Positions 39,586 to 48,700 of a DNA stretch of 64,000 nt are shown one piece after another. The DNA is from Rhizobacter koreensis (lineage in GTDB: Bacteria; Pseudomonadota; Gammaproteobacteria; Burkholderiales; Burkholderiaceae_C), in NCBI RefSeq assembly GCF_013366375.1, contig NZ_JABWMJ010000004.1, forward strand, positions 62,001-126,000. The letters are read 5' to 3'. Both the position numbers and the translations under genes were made by a program. Within the stretch, counting starts at the first letter, position 1. Each line of letters begins with the position of its first letter. The notes under the pieces were generated by a model. It did no database searches, was not told the origin of the DNA, and saw only the letters and a list, made by a program, of their open reading frames with translations.

Positions 39586-42252
39586 ATGAAGTTCAATCCC
39601 ATCGTCTCGTCGCTGATTGCCATCGCGGCGCTGACGACGCCCGCGGTCATGTTCGGTGCCGCGGCCGATCTCAATGCGTGCTGCACGCCCGGCGACAAGG
39701 ACCAGCCCAAGGTCGGCGGCAACCTCGGCAACCAGAGCTACTCGTCGCTGAGCCAGATCAACAAGTCGAACCTCAACAACCTCGGTCCGGCATGGATGAC
39801 GAGCGTCTCGGCCGCGGCTGCGACGACGCCGACGCCGGCGCCGGGCGTGCCGCGCACGGGGCAGCAAACCACCCCGATCGTGGTCGACGGCGTCATCTAC
39901 CTCGACACGCCGAGCGGCGGCGTCAGCGCCATCGATGGTGCAACGGGCGTGACGAAGTGGAAGTGGGAGCCCACGGTCGCGAACACCGGCTTCGGCCCCA
40001 CCGGCACCCGGCGCGGCGTGTCCGTCGGCGACGGCAAGGTCTACACCACGGCCAGCGGCAACCGCATGGTCGCACTCGACAAGAACACCGGCGCCCAGGT
40101 GTGGGTCGTGCAGCCGACCGGCCCCGGCGGTGCCAGCCTCGGCAACGTCGCCAAGGTGGCCACCATCTATCACGACGGCATGGTCTTCATGTCGACCAAC
40201 GACGGCAACCGCAACTCGGCCTTCGCCATGCGGAGCAGCGACGGCGCGATGGTCTGGACGTTCTACAGCGCCGAGCCGAGCCGCGTCGTGACCGACGTCA
40301 ACGGCAAGACCGTCGACGCGGGCGCCAGCTGGGGGACCAATCCGCAGTGCGCGCTCACCGCCGGAGCGGCCGCGTGGGTCCACGGAGCGGTCGATCCCGG
40401 CACGCAGCAGGTCTTCTTCACGTTCGGCAACGTGCGCAGCTGCGCGTCGTCGCAGGACGCATCCGGCCGCCCGGGCGACAACCTGTTCGGCGACTCGCTC
40501 GTCGCGCTCGACCTCAAGACCGGTGCGTACAAGTGGCACTTCCAGTCCATCCGCCACGACCACTGGGACATGGACAACGTCCATGCGCCGGTGCTGGCCG
40601 ATGTGCAGATCGCTGGTCAGACCAAGCAGGCGATCTATTACGGCAGCAAGCCGGCGATGACGTTCATTCTGGACCGGACGAACGGCAAGCCCCTGACCGG
40701 CGTGGTCGAGAAGGGCCGGCCGGTGGATTCACGCCAGCTCAGCACGCCGACTCAGCCGTTCACGGCGCAAGGCATGTGGTTCCCGGAATGCGTGGTCTGG
40801 GAGCCGCTGAGCCCCAACAACATTCCGGGCAGCCCGTGGCGCGGTGTGCCGAACTACAACGGCTACCAGCCGAACGCACGGGGTGAACTCGTCTACACCG
40901 AGCCGAACTACCTCGACGTCGACAAGCCCTTCGTCACCTATCCCGCGGACTATCCGCGCGAACCGGGCACGCCGCCTCACCGCCTGGGCTGCATGTATGA
41001 CGACCACTGGGACATGCCGGTGCTGTCGATGACCAGCCAGAACGGCGGCGCGGACTGGTCGACGCACGGCTACAGCCCGCGGACCAACATGGTCTACATC
41101 CCGTACGGCGTGGCGCTCGTCGCGCACGATCGTGGCGAGAGCAGCAACGGCCTGCGGGCGCCGGGCGAGTACCAGAGCGGGGGCATCATCGCCCTGAACG
41201 CGTCGACCGGCGAGGTCGCATGGCGCAACCACCTTGGGCTCGACGCCGCTCACGGCCAGGGTCCCCTGATCACGGCCGGCGACATCGTGTTCGTGGGTCA
41301 GCCTGACGGGCTTTTCTACGCGCTCGACGCGGTCACCGGCAAGTCGCTCTGGAAGTTCCAGACGGGTGCAAGCATCGGCGCCGCACCGGTGACCTACACC
41401 GTGGGCTCGGACCAGTACGTCGCGATCCTCTCGGAAGGCGACAAACTGTGGGCGTTCAAGCTCGGCGGCACCTTCAAGCACCCGGTGACGGGCAGCAGCG
41501 AGGCGCCGACGCCGGCTCCGTTCCAGGTCCGTCGCACGGTCAACACCACGATGACCGAGGGCGCGACCGTGAACAACACGGTCTACCTGGCGCGCGCAAA
41601 CCGGACCGCCGACACGGCCGGCAGCGCCGACACGGTGACGACGGCGTCGATGAACCCGACCAACATGCGCGTGCCGGTCGGTACCACGGTGACGTTCCTG
41701 AATCCGGGCTCGGCCACGTTCCCCAACTTCCCGAACACCAAGGCGCACTGCGCGACGCAGTTCTTCGAGGGGCTCTTCAACCCCAAGCTGAACCCCGGCC
41801 AGTCGTTTCAGTACACCTTCACCAAGGAAGGCGAGTACTGGTTCAACGACTGCACGGACCCGCGTCCGACCGGCCGCGTGATCGTCTACGCGGTTCCGCA
41901 GAACGTGCCGGGCGCGCTGTCGTTCATCCCGTCGACGCTGAACATGCGCCCCGCGAACGGCGTGTTCACCAGCGTGCAGGGTCTGGTCACCGCGACGTTC
42001 AAGGTCCCGGCGGGCTACACGCTCGACGGCAACGGCAACGTGCAGCTGAAGACGCCGCTGTCGACCACGCTGTTCCCGGCGGTGAACGCGACGGTGAGTG
42101 GTTCGACGCTGCTCGTGACGTTCGACAAGTCGCTGATCGACAACAACATCCCGGCGGGCACCTCGGTGCCGCTGACGGTGTCGGCGAACTTCATGAACAA
42201 CGGCCAGCAGAAGCAGCTGGTGTCGACCGCCAACGTGCAGGTCATCAAGTAA
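39586..42252 (+). CDS. Secreted PQQ-type beta-propeller fused to cupredoxin-like and Ig-like domains (first copy)
   Basis: An 888-residue exported protein. After a signal peptide (VSSLIAIAALTTPA) the mature part starts with a CC-containing segment. Residues about 40-650 are a quinoprotein alcohol-dehydrogenase-type propeller with repeated TGxxxW blades (TGAQVWVVQP, TGAYKWHFQS, TGEVAWRNH, TGKSLWKFQTG), SIRHDHWDMDN and GASIGAAPVTYTVG. Residues about 685-770 form a cupredoxin-like domain in which the copper motif is altered: His721-Cys722 and Cys756 are there, but the His and Met expected after the last Cys are missing (CTDPRPTGR). The final ~110 residues form an Ig-like domain seen in secreted proteins. 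Start ATG at 39586, SD AGGAGG. Substrate unknown. Confidence 0.85.
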   Translation: MKFNPIVSSLIAIAALTTPAVMFGAAADLNACCTPGDKDQPKVGGNLGNQSYSSLSQINKSNLNNLGPAWMTSVSAAAATTPTPAPGVPRTGQQTTPIVVDGVIYLDTPSGGVSAIDGATGVTKWKWEPTVANTGFGPTGTRRGVSVGDGKVYTTASGNRMVALDKNTGAQVWVVQPTGPGGASLGNVAKVATIYHDGMVFMSTNDGNRNSAFAMRSSDGAMVWTFYSAEPSRVVTDVNGKTVDAGASWGTNPQCALTAGAAAWVHGAVDPGTQQVFFTFGNVRSCASSQDASGRPGDNLFGDSLVALDLKTGAYKWHFQSIRHDHWDMDNVHAPVLADVQIAGQTKQAIYYGSKPAMTFILDRTNGKPLTGVVEKGRPVDSRQLSTPTQPFTAQGMWFPECVVWEPLSPNNIPGSPWRGVPNYNGYQPNARGELVYTEPNYLDVDKPFVTYPADYPREPGTPPHRLGCMYDDHWDMPVLSMTSQNGGADWSTHGYSPRTNMVYIPYGVALVAHDRGESSNGLRAPGEYQSGGIIALNASTGEVAWRNHLGLDAAHGQGPLITAGDIVFVGQPDGLFYALDAVTGKSLWKFQTGASIGAAPVTYTVGSDQYVAILSEGDKLWAFKLGGTFKHPVTGSSEAPTPAPFQVRRTVNTTMTEGATVNNTVYLARANRTADTAGSADTVTTASMNPTNMRVPVGTTVTFLNPGSATFPNFPNTKAHCATQFFEGLFNPKLNPGQSFQYTFTKEGEYWFNDCTDPRPTGRVIVYAVPQNVPGALSFIPSTLNMRPANGVFTSVQGLVTATFKVPAGYTLDGNGNVQLKTPLSTTLFPAVNATVSGSTLLVTFDKSLIDNNIPAGTSVPLTVSANFMNNGQQKQLVSTANVQVIK

Positions 42253-42311
42253 GCCGCGCGGGCGGCCCGGCCGCCCGCCTGCTCGCTGCATCGTCCACGG
42301 ACGATGCCTGC

Positions 42312-42343
42312 AAGGCTCCGGACTTCGGTCCCGGGGCCTTTTT
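42312..42343 (+). terminator. Intrinsic terminator of the first quinoprotein fusion gene
   Basis: The arms AAGGCTCCGG (42312-42321) and CCGGGGCCTT (42331-42340) form a 10-bp stem with one G-T pair and a 9-nt loop, followed by TTT and a further T-rich stretch. Confidence 0.85.
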
Positions 42344-42410
42344 CGTTCGGCGCGTCGAGGACGTGCCGAGCGCCTGCTGTTGGGCCGAGCGTCGATCGGG
42401 TCGCGCCGGC

Positions 42411-43286
42411 TCAGTGCCCGGACGCCGCGTAGGCGTGCTCGAACGACTCGCGCAGGGCGATCACCCGGCGGTTGTCGGCGTCGAGCTCGCGACACACGAA
42501 CGCGATCTCGCGGACGGGCCCGTCCTTCAAGGTGATTTCGCGCACCGGGTGCACGCTGCTGATGGGATGACGCGGCTTGGGCACCACCGAGATGCCCATG
42601 CCGGCCGAGACCAGCGCGACGATCGCATCGATCGAGTCGACCTCGACGCTGCCGCGCACGCGCGGGAGCACGCGGCGCAGGTGGTTGGCGGCGAGCCGAC
42701 CGCTGACCAGCGCGGTGTCGAACTGGATCCAGTCGTAGCGGCGCGCCAGCTCGGCAAGGTTCGTCTCCTCGCTGTCGAGCGGTGCGATCAGGACGAACGG
42801 CTCGTGCGCGAGCGGATGCCAGCGGAAGCGGCTCGCGCCGCCGGTCGACGGGCGAATGACCACCGCCGCGTCGAGCCCGCCCATCTTCAGCTGCTCCATG
42901 AGCGCGCCCGACTCGCCGAGGACCGCGCGCACCGAGAGCTTGGGGTAGCGCCGGTGCACCTCCATCAGCGCGCCCGGAAGCGTGCTGCTCTGCACGGTGC
43001 GGATGGTGCCGACCGCAATACGGCCCTCGACCACCGGGGTCGAGCGCACGCGCAGCGATTCCATCGCGGCGAGCGCGTCGCGCAGCGACTGCGCGAGCTC
43101 GCGTGCCACTGCGGTCGGCTGCGCGACCCGGCCGGTACGCACGAAGAGCGGCTGGCCGAGGTGTTCCTCGAGCCGCTTCACCTGCAGGCTCACCGCGCTC
43201 GGGGTGAGCCCGATCTCCTCGGCGGCGGCCGCGAAGCTGCCCCTGCGAAGGATCGCGTCGAGGGTCGCCAGGAACACCAGCTTCAT
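42411..43286 (-). CDS. LysR-family regulator next to the CoA-pathway operon
   Basis: A 291-residue LysR protein. It opens FLATLDAILRRGSFAAAAEE and LTPSAVSLQVKRLEEHLG, then LFVRTGRVAQPT and an effector domain ending in a short Ala/Gly-rich tail. The ATG at 43286 lies 171 bp from the start of the divergent 43458 gene, in an AT-richer interval that contains TTGAACAA. By position it is the likely regulator of the downstream aldehyde-dehydrogenase/lyase/CoA-transferase genes. The co-inducer is not known. Confidence 0.9.
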   Translation of the reverse strand: MKLVFLATLDAILRRGSFAAAAEEIGLTPSAVSLQVKRLEEHLGQPLFVRTGRVAQPTAVARELAQSLRDALAAMESLRVRSTPVVEGRIAVGTIRTVQSSTLPGALMEVHRRYPKLSVRAVLGESGALMEQLKMGGLDAAVVIRPSTGGASRFRWHPLAHEPFVLIAPLDSEETNLAELARRYDWIQFDTALVSGRLAANHLRRVLPRVRGSVEVDSIDAIVALVSAGMGISVVPKPRHPISSVHPVREITLKDGPVREIAFVCRELDADNRRVIALRESFEHAYAASGH

Positions 43287-43457
43287 TGAGTTTTGCTTAT
43301 GTTTGGTTGAACAAATCGTCGTTAGGCCGGGGCTCCGTCGAACTATAGACTTTCCCCGGTGCCGACAAGCTCGCGAGCGCTGTACGGCTAGGAAGAAACC
43401 CTAACCTTTGAGGAAATCTCATGTGTCCGGTGAAGCGCTCAGGCAGTCACGAGATGC

Positions 43458-43991
43458 GTGGCCACGAGGGAGTTGGTGAGCGTGCTTGATACCGGCTCCG
43501 ACAGCTCGCGGGTCCCGCTGCAACCCTTGCGGCCGGCGGCCCCGCCCGACAGCGCCTGGTCGGTCCTCGACGAGGAACTGGTGCGCGCGCAGCGCGTGGC
43601 CAATGACAACATCGAGCGCGCCGACCTGGATTGGCTGTGCCGCGGGTTCAGCGCCTTTCTCGCGAGCGGCGGCAAGCTGCCGCTCGAGCGGTGCCTGCGG
43701 CTGCCGACCAACGAGCGCGCCCTGCGGCGCGCACGGCGCGACCACTGGCTGCGCCTGGCGTGGCAGGAGATCGACGCCACGGTGTCGTCGTGGCGCCGCT
43801 CGGAGATGCTCGCGGTCGAGGTGCACCGCTTCCAGATCGGCAAGTGGTTGCGCTGGGCCAACTTCGAGCAGGCGCCGGCGGGAGCCAGCGCGCTCGACAG
43901 CGCGCTCTTCGAGGCGTTCCGCTCGCACGAGCGCGTGCCGAGCACGGCCATGCAGCTGCACAACATCGCAGGGCAGCGCCGCAGCGCCTGA
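43458..43991 (+). CDS. Hypothetical protein of 177 residues
   Basis: A reading frame with no family I recognise. The protein is Arg/Leu/Ala-rich with Trp-rich helical stretches (LDWLCRGFSAFLASGG, RDHWLRLAWQEIDATVSSWRR, LQIGKWLRWANF-like), no signal peptide and no membrane segment. It reads in the same direction as the downstream catabolic genes, 157 bp before the aldehyde dehydrogenase. The start is uncertain: GTG at 43458 has only a weak SD, and codon use is similar to neighbours. A long open frame exists on the opposite strand here, but its translation looks like a shadow. Confidence 0.5.
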   Translation: MATRELVSVLDTGSDSSRVPLQPLRPAAPPDSAWSVLDEELVRAQRVANDNIERADLDWLCRGFSAFLASGGKLPLERCLRLPTNERALRRARRDHWLRLAWQEIDATVSSWRRSEMLAVEVHRFQIGKWLRWANFEQAPAGASALDSALFEAFRSHERVPSTAMQLHNIAGQRRSA

Positions 43992-44147
43992 AGACCGGCC
44001 AAATCCGCGATACCTGGGAATTTTGGGCGCGCTCGGGCATCGTCCGCGCCTCGTTCTCTGCGGCACGTTGGCGCGAGAAAACTAACATCGGCTGCAGGCA
44101 CCCCGGTCGGGGCAGCCCGCAGCTGTCCGGAATCCGCGAGGGGGTGC

Positions 44148-45593
44148 GTGTTGGACAAGGAAGCGCCGAGTGCTCAGCACGCTCAGTTGCTGATCGACGG
44201 CCGTTGGGTCGAGGGCTGCGAAGACTTCCCGGTCTTCGACAAGTTCAACGGCTCGCTGGTGGGTCGCTGCGAGCGCGCCTCGAAGGAGCAGGTCGACGCG
44301 GCGGTCGCCGCGGCAAGTCGTTCGTTCGAGTCGAACAAGCTCGCGCCGTACGACCGCTACCGCATCCTCATGAAGGCGGCCGAGCTGATCGAGGCGCGGC
44401 GCGACGAGTTCGCCCGCACCATCGTCGCCGAGGCCGGCTTTCCGTACGTCGACGCCGAGAACGAGGTCACGCGCGCCGCCCAGACCTTCATCATCTCGGC
44501 CGAAGAGGGCAAGCGCCTCGTCGGCGAGATGGTGCCGATCGAGGCGGCGCCCGGCCACGCGCACCGGATGGCGTTCACGATCCGCGTGCCGCGCGGCGTG
44601 GTGTGCGGCATCACGTCGTTCAACTCGCCGCTCAACATGGTCGCCCACAAGGTGGCGCCGGCACTGGCGTCGGGCAACACGATGGTGGTCAAGCCGCCGC
44701 AGGTGGCGCCGCTCAGCGGCGCGCTGCTCGCGCAGGTGCTGCTCGACGCCGGCCTGCCGCCCGGGCACCTCAACCTGGTGCAGGGCCCCGGCTCCGAGGT
44801 CGGCGGCTGGCTTGTCGAGAACAAGGACATCGCGTTCTACAGCTTCACCGGCAGCACGCCGGTGGGCAAGAGCATCCGCGACGCCGTGGGCTTGCGCCCG
44901 GTGGCGCTCGAACTCGGCAGCATCGCGGCGACGCTGGTCTGTGCCGACGCCGACCTCGACCGTGCGGCGACGCGCTCGGTGCAGTCGGCGTTCCGGCGCG
45001 CTGGCCAGGCCTGCACCTCGGTGCAGCGCCTGTTCGTCGACCGCGCGGTGATCGACGCGTTCGTGCCGCGCTTCGTCGCGGCCGCGCGCGCGCTCAAGGT
45101 CGGCGATCCGCACGACCGCCAGAACGTGATCGGCCCCCTGATCAGCGAACGCGACGCCGCGCGCGCGCTCGCCTGGGTCGACGAGGCCATCGCGCAGGGC
45201 GCGCGCCTGCTGCACGGCGGCACCCGCGAGGGCGCGCTGATGCAGCCGACCATCCTGACCGACGTGCGCCCCGAGATGCGCGTCATCTGCGACGAGATCT
45301 TCGGACCCGTCGTCTCGGTCATCCCGGTCGACGGCCTCGACGACGCGGTGCGGCAGATCAACGCGACGCCGTTCGGGCTGGCGGTCGGCGTCTTCACGCG
45401 CGACGTCATGACGGCCCTCAACGCGGCGCGCCGCCTGCACGTCGGCGTCGTCCACATCAACGAGCCCTCCAGCAGCCGGGTCGACCTGATGCCCTTCTCG
45501 GGCGTCAAGGACAGCGGCGTCGGCACCGAAGGTCCGCGCTACGCCATGCGCGAGATGACCGAGGAGCGGCTCATCACGGCCAGCCTTTCTTGA
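44148..45593 (+). CDS. NAD(P)-dependent aldehyde dehydrogenase
   Basis: A 481-residue aldehyde dehydrogenase superfamily enzyme. The catalytic Cys is Cys289 (AGQACTSVQRLF) and the general base Glu255 (ALELGSIAAT). The NAD loop is FTGSTPVGKSI. The EIFGPVVSVI and SGVKDSGVGTEGP segments near the C-terminus are usual. Start GTG at 44148 with SD-like GAGGGG. The substitution of ELGS for the common ELGG is minor. It is the first clear enzyme of an operon with a ThDP lyase, a CoA-transferase and a CitE-like lyase, so it probably oxidises an aldehyde made in that pathway. Confidence 0.92.
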   Translation: MLDKEAPSAQHAQLLIDGRWVEGCEDFPVFDKFNGSLVGRCERASKEQVDAAVAAASRSFESNKLAPYDRYRILMKAAELIEARRDEFARTIVAEAGFPYVDAENEVTRAAQTFIISAEEGKRLVGEMVPIEAAPGHAHRMAFTIRVPRGVVCGITSFNSPLNMVAHKVAPALASGNTMVVKPPQVAPLSGALLAQVLLDAGLPPGHLNLVQGPGSEVGGWLVENKDIAFYSFTGSTPVGKSIRDAVGLRPVALELGSIAATLVCADADLDRAATRSVQSAFRRAGQACTSVQRLFVDRAVIDAFVPRFVAAARALKVGDPHDRQNVIGPLISERDAARALAWVDEAIAQGARLLHGGTREGALMQPTILTDVRPEMRVICDEIFGPVVSVIPVDGLDDAVRQINATPFGLAVGVFTRDVMTALNAARRLHVGVVHINEPSSSRVDLMPFSGVKDSGVGTEGPRYAMREMTEERLITASLS

Positions 45594-45603
45594 CGAGGAT
45601 TCC

Positions 45604-47358
45604 ATGACCACGACCCGCATGACCGGTGCGATGTACATCGCCCACTGCCTGCAGCAGGAAGGCGTGACCAAGGTGTTCGGCCAGTGCGGCCACACCAACT
45701 ACGGCCTGATCGACGCCTGCCACAAGCTCGGCATCGAGTACGTCTCGTTCCGCCACGAGCAGCAGGCGGTGCACGCCGCCGACGCGTACTTTCGCGTCTC
45801 GCACAAGCTCGCCGTCGTCAACGTCCACCTGTCGCCTGGTCTGACCAATGCGCTGACCGGCGTCGCGACGGCCGGCGCCGACGGCACGCCGATGCTGGTG
45901 ATCTCGGGCAACACGCCCTCGTACCACCACGCCCGCGAGGCGCACCAGCAGATCCGACTGCACGCCGACGCGTCGCAGGCCGACATCTTCAAGCCGGTCT
46001 GCAAACGTGTCTGGCGCGTCGACGAGGCGAAGTTCCTCGCCGACGTGATGCCGCGCGCGCTCAACCTCGCGCAGACCGGCCGCTCGGGTGCGGTCCTGGT
46101 CGACGTGCCGATGGACGTGTTCGCCGGCGTCGTCGACGTGCCCGCCGAGACGCTGTCGCGCCGGCCGGCGTACCGCCGCCCGGTCGGCGACGCGCAGGGG
46201 CTCGCCGAAGCCGCGGCGATGCTCAAGGCCGCCGAGCGCCCGGTGATCTTCGCCGGCAACGGCGTCGCACTCTCCGAAGCCACCGCCGAACTCGCGGAGC
46301 TCGCGCGCTGCCTGCAGGCGCCGGTCGCGACCACGCTGATGGGCAAGGGCATGTTCCCCGAGAGCGACCCGCTCGCGCTCGGCACCACCGGCATCTGGGG
46401 CAGCCGCGCCGCCAACGAGACGACGCAGAGCGCCGACGTGATCCTGGCGATCGGCACCGCATTCGGCGAGGCCGACTGCAGCTCGTGGCGCCCCGAGTAC
46501 ACCTTCAACATTCCGGGCTCGAAGCTGATCCAGATCGACATCGACCCGGGCGAGATCGGCAAGAGCTATCCGGTCGATGTCGGCATCGTCGGCGACGCCA
46601 AGGCGACGATGCGCGCGCTGATCGACGTGCTCGGCGCGTCGCCGCGTCCGGCCGAGGTCGCGCGGACCCAGGCCGCGGCGGTCGCCGAGCGCAAGCGCGA
46701 CTGGCAGGCGGCGTTGCGCGAGTCGCAGCACGACGCCGGCACGCCGATCCACCCGGCGCGCCTGCTGCGCGAGCTCTCGGAGCTGGCGCCCGCCGACGCG
46801 GTGTTCGTCACCGACGTCGGCTGGAACAAGAACGGCGCCGGCCAGCAGCTGCAGATCGAGCGGCCGGCCTCGTTCCTCACCAGCGGCGGCATGGCCACGA
46901 TGGGCTTCTCGCCCGCCGCGGCGATCGGCGCCAAGCTCGGCGCGCCCGAGCGCAAGGTCATCGGCCTGGTGGGCGACGGCGGCCTCACGTCGGTGATGGG
47001 CGCGCTCGCGACCTCGGTCGAGCTCGACATCCCGGTGCTCTGGGTGCTGTTCAACAACTTCTGCTTCTCGACGATCCAGACCGTCGGCAACACCTACTTC
47101 CAGAACGCGTACGGCACCCAGTTCCGGCGCCCGAACGGCGAGCTCTACAACCCCGACTTCATGCTGATGGCCAAGTCGTTCGGGATCGACTCGATGCTCG
47201 TGACGAACCCGAACGAGCTCGCCGACGGCCTCAGGCACGCGATGGAGCAGGACCAGCCCTTCCTGCTCGAGGTGCGCACGCGCGGCGACCTGCCGATGCC
47301 GCGCACCGGGTTCTGGGACATCGCCGAGTTCCTCGAAGGCGGCAACGCCGTCGACTGA
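45604..47358 (+). CDS. ThDP-dependent enzyme (acetolactate synthase / 2-hydroxyacyl-CoA lyase type)
   Basis: A 584-residue enzyme with the three-domain plan of the ThDP-dependent decarboxylase family. The catalytic Glu52 (RHEQQAVHAAD) and the ThDP-Mg motif GDG (457-459) ... NN (484-485) are present. Because a CaiB/BaiF CoA-transferase is encoded just downstream, a CoA-thioester substrate is likely, as in oxalyl-CoA decarboxylase or 2-hydroxyacyl-CoA lyase. Acetolactate synthase is less likely because no small subunit is nearby. It starts 10 bp after the aldehyde dehydrogenase stop, SD GAGGA. Confidence 0.85.
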   Translation: MTTTRMTGAMYIAHCLQQEGVTKVFGQCGHTNYGLIDACHKLGIEYVSFRHEQQAVHAADAYFRVSHKLAVVNVHLSPGLTNALTGVATAGADGTPMLVISGNTPSYHHAREAHQQIRLHADASQADIFKPVCKRVWRVDEAKFLADVMPRALNLAQTGRSGAVLVDVPMDVFAGVVDVPAETLSRRPAYRRPVGDAQGLAEAAAMLKAAERPVIFAGNGVALSEATAELAELARCLQAPVATTLMGKGMFPESDPLALGTTGIWGSRAANETTQSADVILAIGTAFGEADCSSWRPEYTFNIPGSKLIQIDIDPGEIGKSYPVDVGIVGDAKATMRALIDVLGASPRPAEVARTQAAAVAERKRDWQAALRESQHDAGTPIHPARLLRELSELAPADAVFVTDVGWNKNGAGQQLQIERPASFLTSGGMATMGFSPAAAIGAKLGAPERKVIGLVGDGGLTSVMGALATSVELDIPVLWVLFNNFCFSTIQTVGNTYFQNAYGTQFRRPNGELYNPDFMLMAKSFGIDSMLVTNPNELADGLRHAMEQDQPFLLEVRTRGDLPMPRTGFWDIAEFLEGGNAVD

Positions 47359-47368
47359 TGCCGCCACC

Positions 47369-48700
47369 ATGAACGTGAACACCTTGCAGGCACTCGCGCC
47401 ATCCGCAGCCGGCGCCTCGTCGTCTGGCGCAACCGCCGCCGGGCCGACCTCGAAGCTGCATCGGCGCGACTACGAGCCGCAGGCGTCGGGTCCGCTCAAG
47501 ACCCTGCGCATCCTCGACCTGTCGCGCCTGTTCGCCGGCAACGTGCTCACGCAGATCCTCGGCGACTTCGGTGCCGAGGTGATCAAGGTCGAACCGCCCG
47601 CCGGCGACACCCTGCGCGCCTGGCAGACCGAGGGCGTGTCGACGCACTGGAAGATCTACGCGCGCAACAAGAAGAGCCTGTGCCTCGACCTGCACAAGCA
47701 GCGTGCGCGCGACCTGCTGCTCGACCTCGTGCCGTCGGCCGACATGTTCATCGAGAGCTTCCGCCCCGGCGTGCTCGAGAAGATGGGCATGGCGCCGGAG
47801 GTGCTGCTCGAGCGCAACCCGAGCCTCGTGATCGTGCGCATCTCGGGCTGGGGGCAGGACGGCCCGTATCACGAGCGGCCCGGCTTCGGCACGCTGATCG
47901 AAGGGATGTCCGGGTTCGCGGCGATCAACGGTTTCGCCGACCGCGAGCCGGTGCTGCCGCCGATGTACCTCGCCGACGGGATCGCCGGGCTCTACGGCGC
48001 GTCGGCGGTCATGATCGCGCTGCGCGAGATCGAGATGAACGGCGGCAGGGGGCAAGTCGTCGACCTGCCGCTGCTCGACCCGCTGCTCGCCATGCTCGGC
48101 CCGCAGGCGGCGAACTACCGGCTCACCGGGCGCCTGCGCGAGCGCACCGGCAGCCGCTCGACCAACGCGGCGCCGCGCAACGCCTACCGGGCCAAGGACG
48201 GCCGCTACGTGAGCCTCTCGGGCTCGACGCAGAAGATGGCCGAGCGCACGTTGCGCGCGATCGGCCGGCCCGAGCTCATCGACGATCCGCGCTTTCGCAC
48301 CAATGCCGACCGGGTGCGGCATGCCGCCGAGCTCGACGCGATCATCGGCGAGTTCGTCGCCCGTCACACCCAGGCCGAGGTGGTGTCGGTGTTTGAGAAG
48401 GCCGAGGTCACGTGCGGTCCGATCTACGACGTCTCGCAGATCCTCACCGACCCGCACGTGGTCGAGCGCGAGTTGCTCGCCGACTACCCCGATCCCGAGA
48501 TGGGCACGCTGCCGATGCACCACGTGGTGCCGCGCCTGCAGGGCACGCCGGGCACCATCCGCAAGCCGGCGCCGTGGCTCGGCCAGCATAACCGCGACCT
48601 CCTCAGCGAGCTCGGCATCGACGCGGGCGGCTACCGGGCGCTGGTCGAGTCCGAGGTGGTGGTCGAGCGACGCGGCGCCAGCGCCGGCGGCGACGAGTGA
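47369..48700 (+). CDS. CaiB/BaiF family CoA-transferase
   Basis: A 443-residue class III CoA-transferase. The first 45 residues are an Ala/Ser/Pro-rich extension. The conserved core begins LKTLRILDLSRLFAGN and continues with LGDFGAEVIKVEPPAGD, NKKSLCLDLHKQRARD, IESFRPGVLEKMG and GFGTLIEGMSGFA, characteristic of the family. It should activate a carboxylic acid to its CoA ester for the ThDP lyase or CitE-like lyase. It starts 10 bp after the lyase gene and its TGA overlaps the next gene start, so it is translationally coupled. Confidence 0.9.
   Translation: MNVNTLQALAPSAAGASSSGATAAGPTSKLHRRDYEPQASGPLKTLRILDLSRLFAGNVLTQILGDFGAEVIKVEPPAGDTLRAWQTEGVSTHWKIYARNKKSLCLDLHKQRARDLLLDLVPSADMFIESFRPGVLEKMGMAPEVLLERNPSLVIVRISGWGQDGPYHERPGFGTLIEGMSGFAAINGFADREPVLPPMYLADGIAGLYGASAVMIALREIEMNGGRGQVVDLPLLDPLLAMLGPQAANYRLTGRLRERTGSRSTNAAPRNAYRAKDGRYVSLSGSTQKMAERTLRAIGRPELIDDPRFRTNADRVRHAAELDAIIGEFVARHTQAEVVSVFEKAEVTCGPIYDVSQILTDPHVVERELLADYPDPEMGTLPMHHVVPRLQGTPGTIRKPAPWLGQHNRDLLSELGIDAGGYRALVESEVVVERRGASAGGDE

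Noticed and set aside
43419..44066. Minus-strand open frame opposite the 177-residue protein
   Set aside because: Arg/Gln/His-rich translation with no motif. The plus-strand frame fits the operon direction, though it is itself uncertain.
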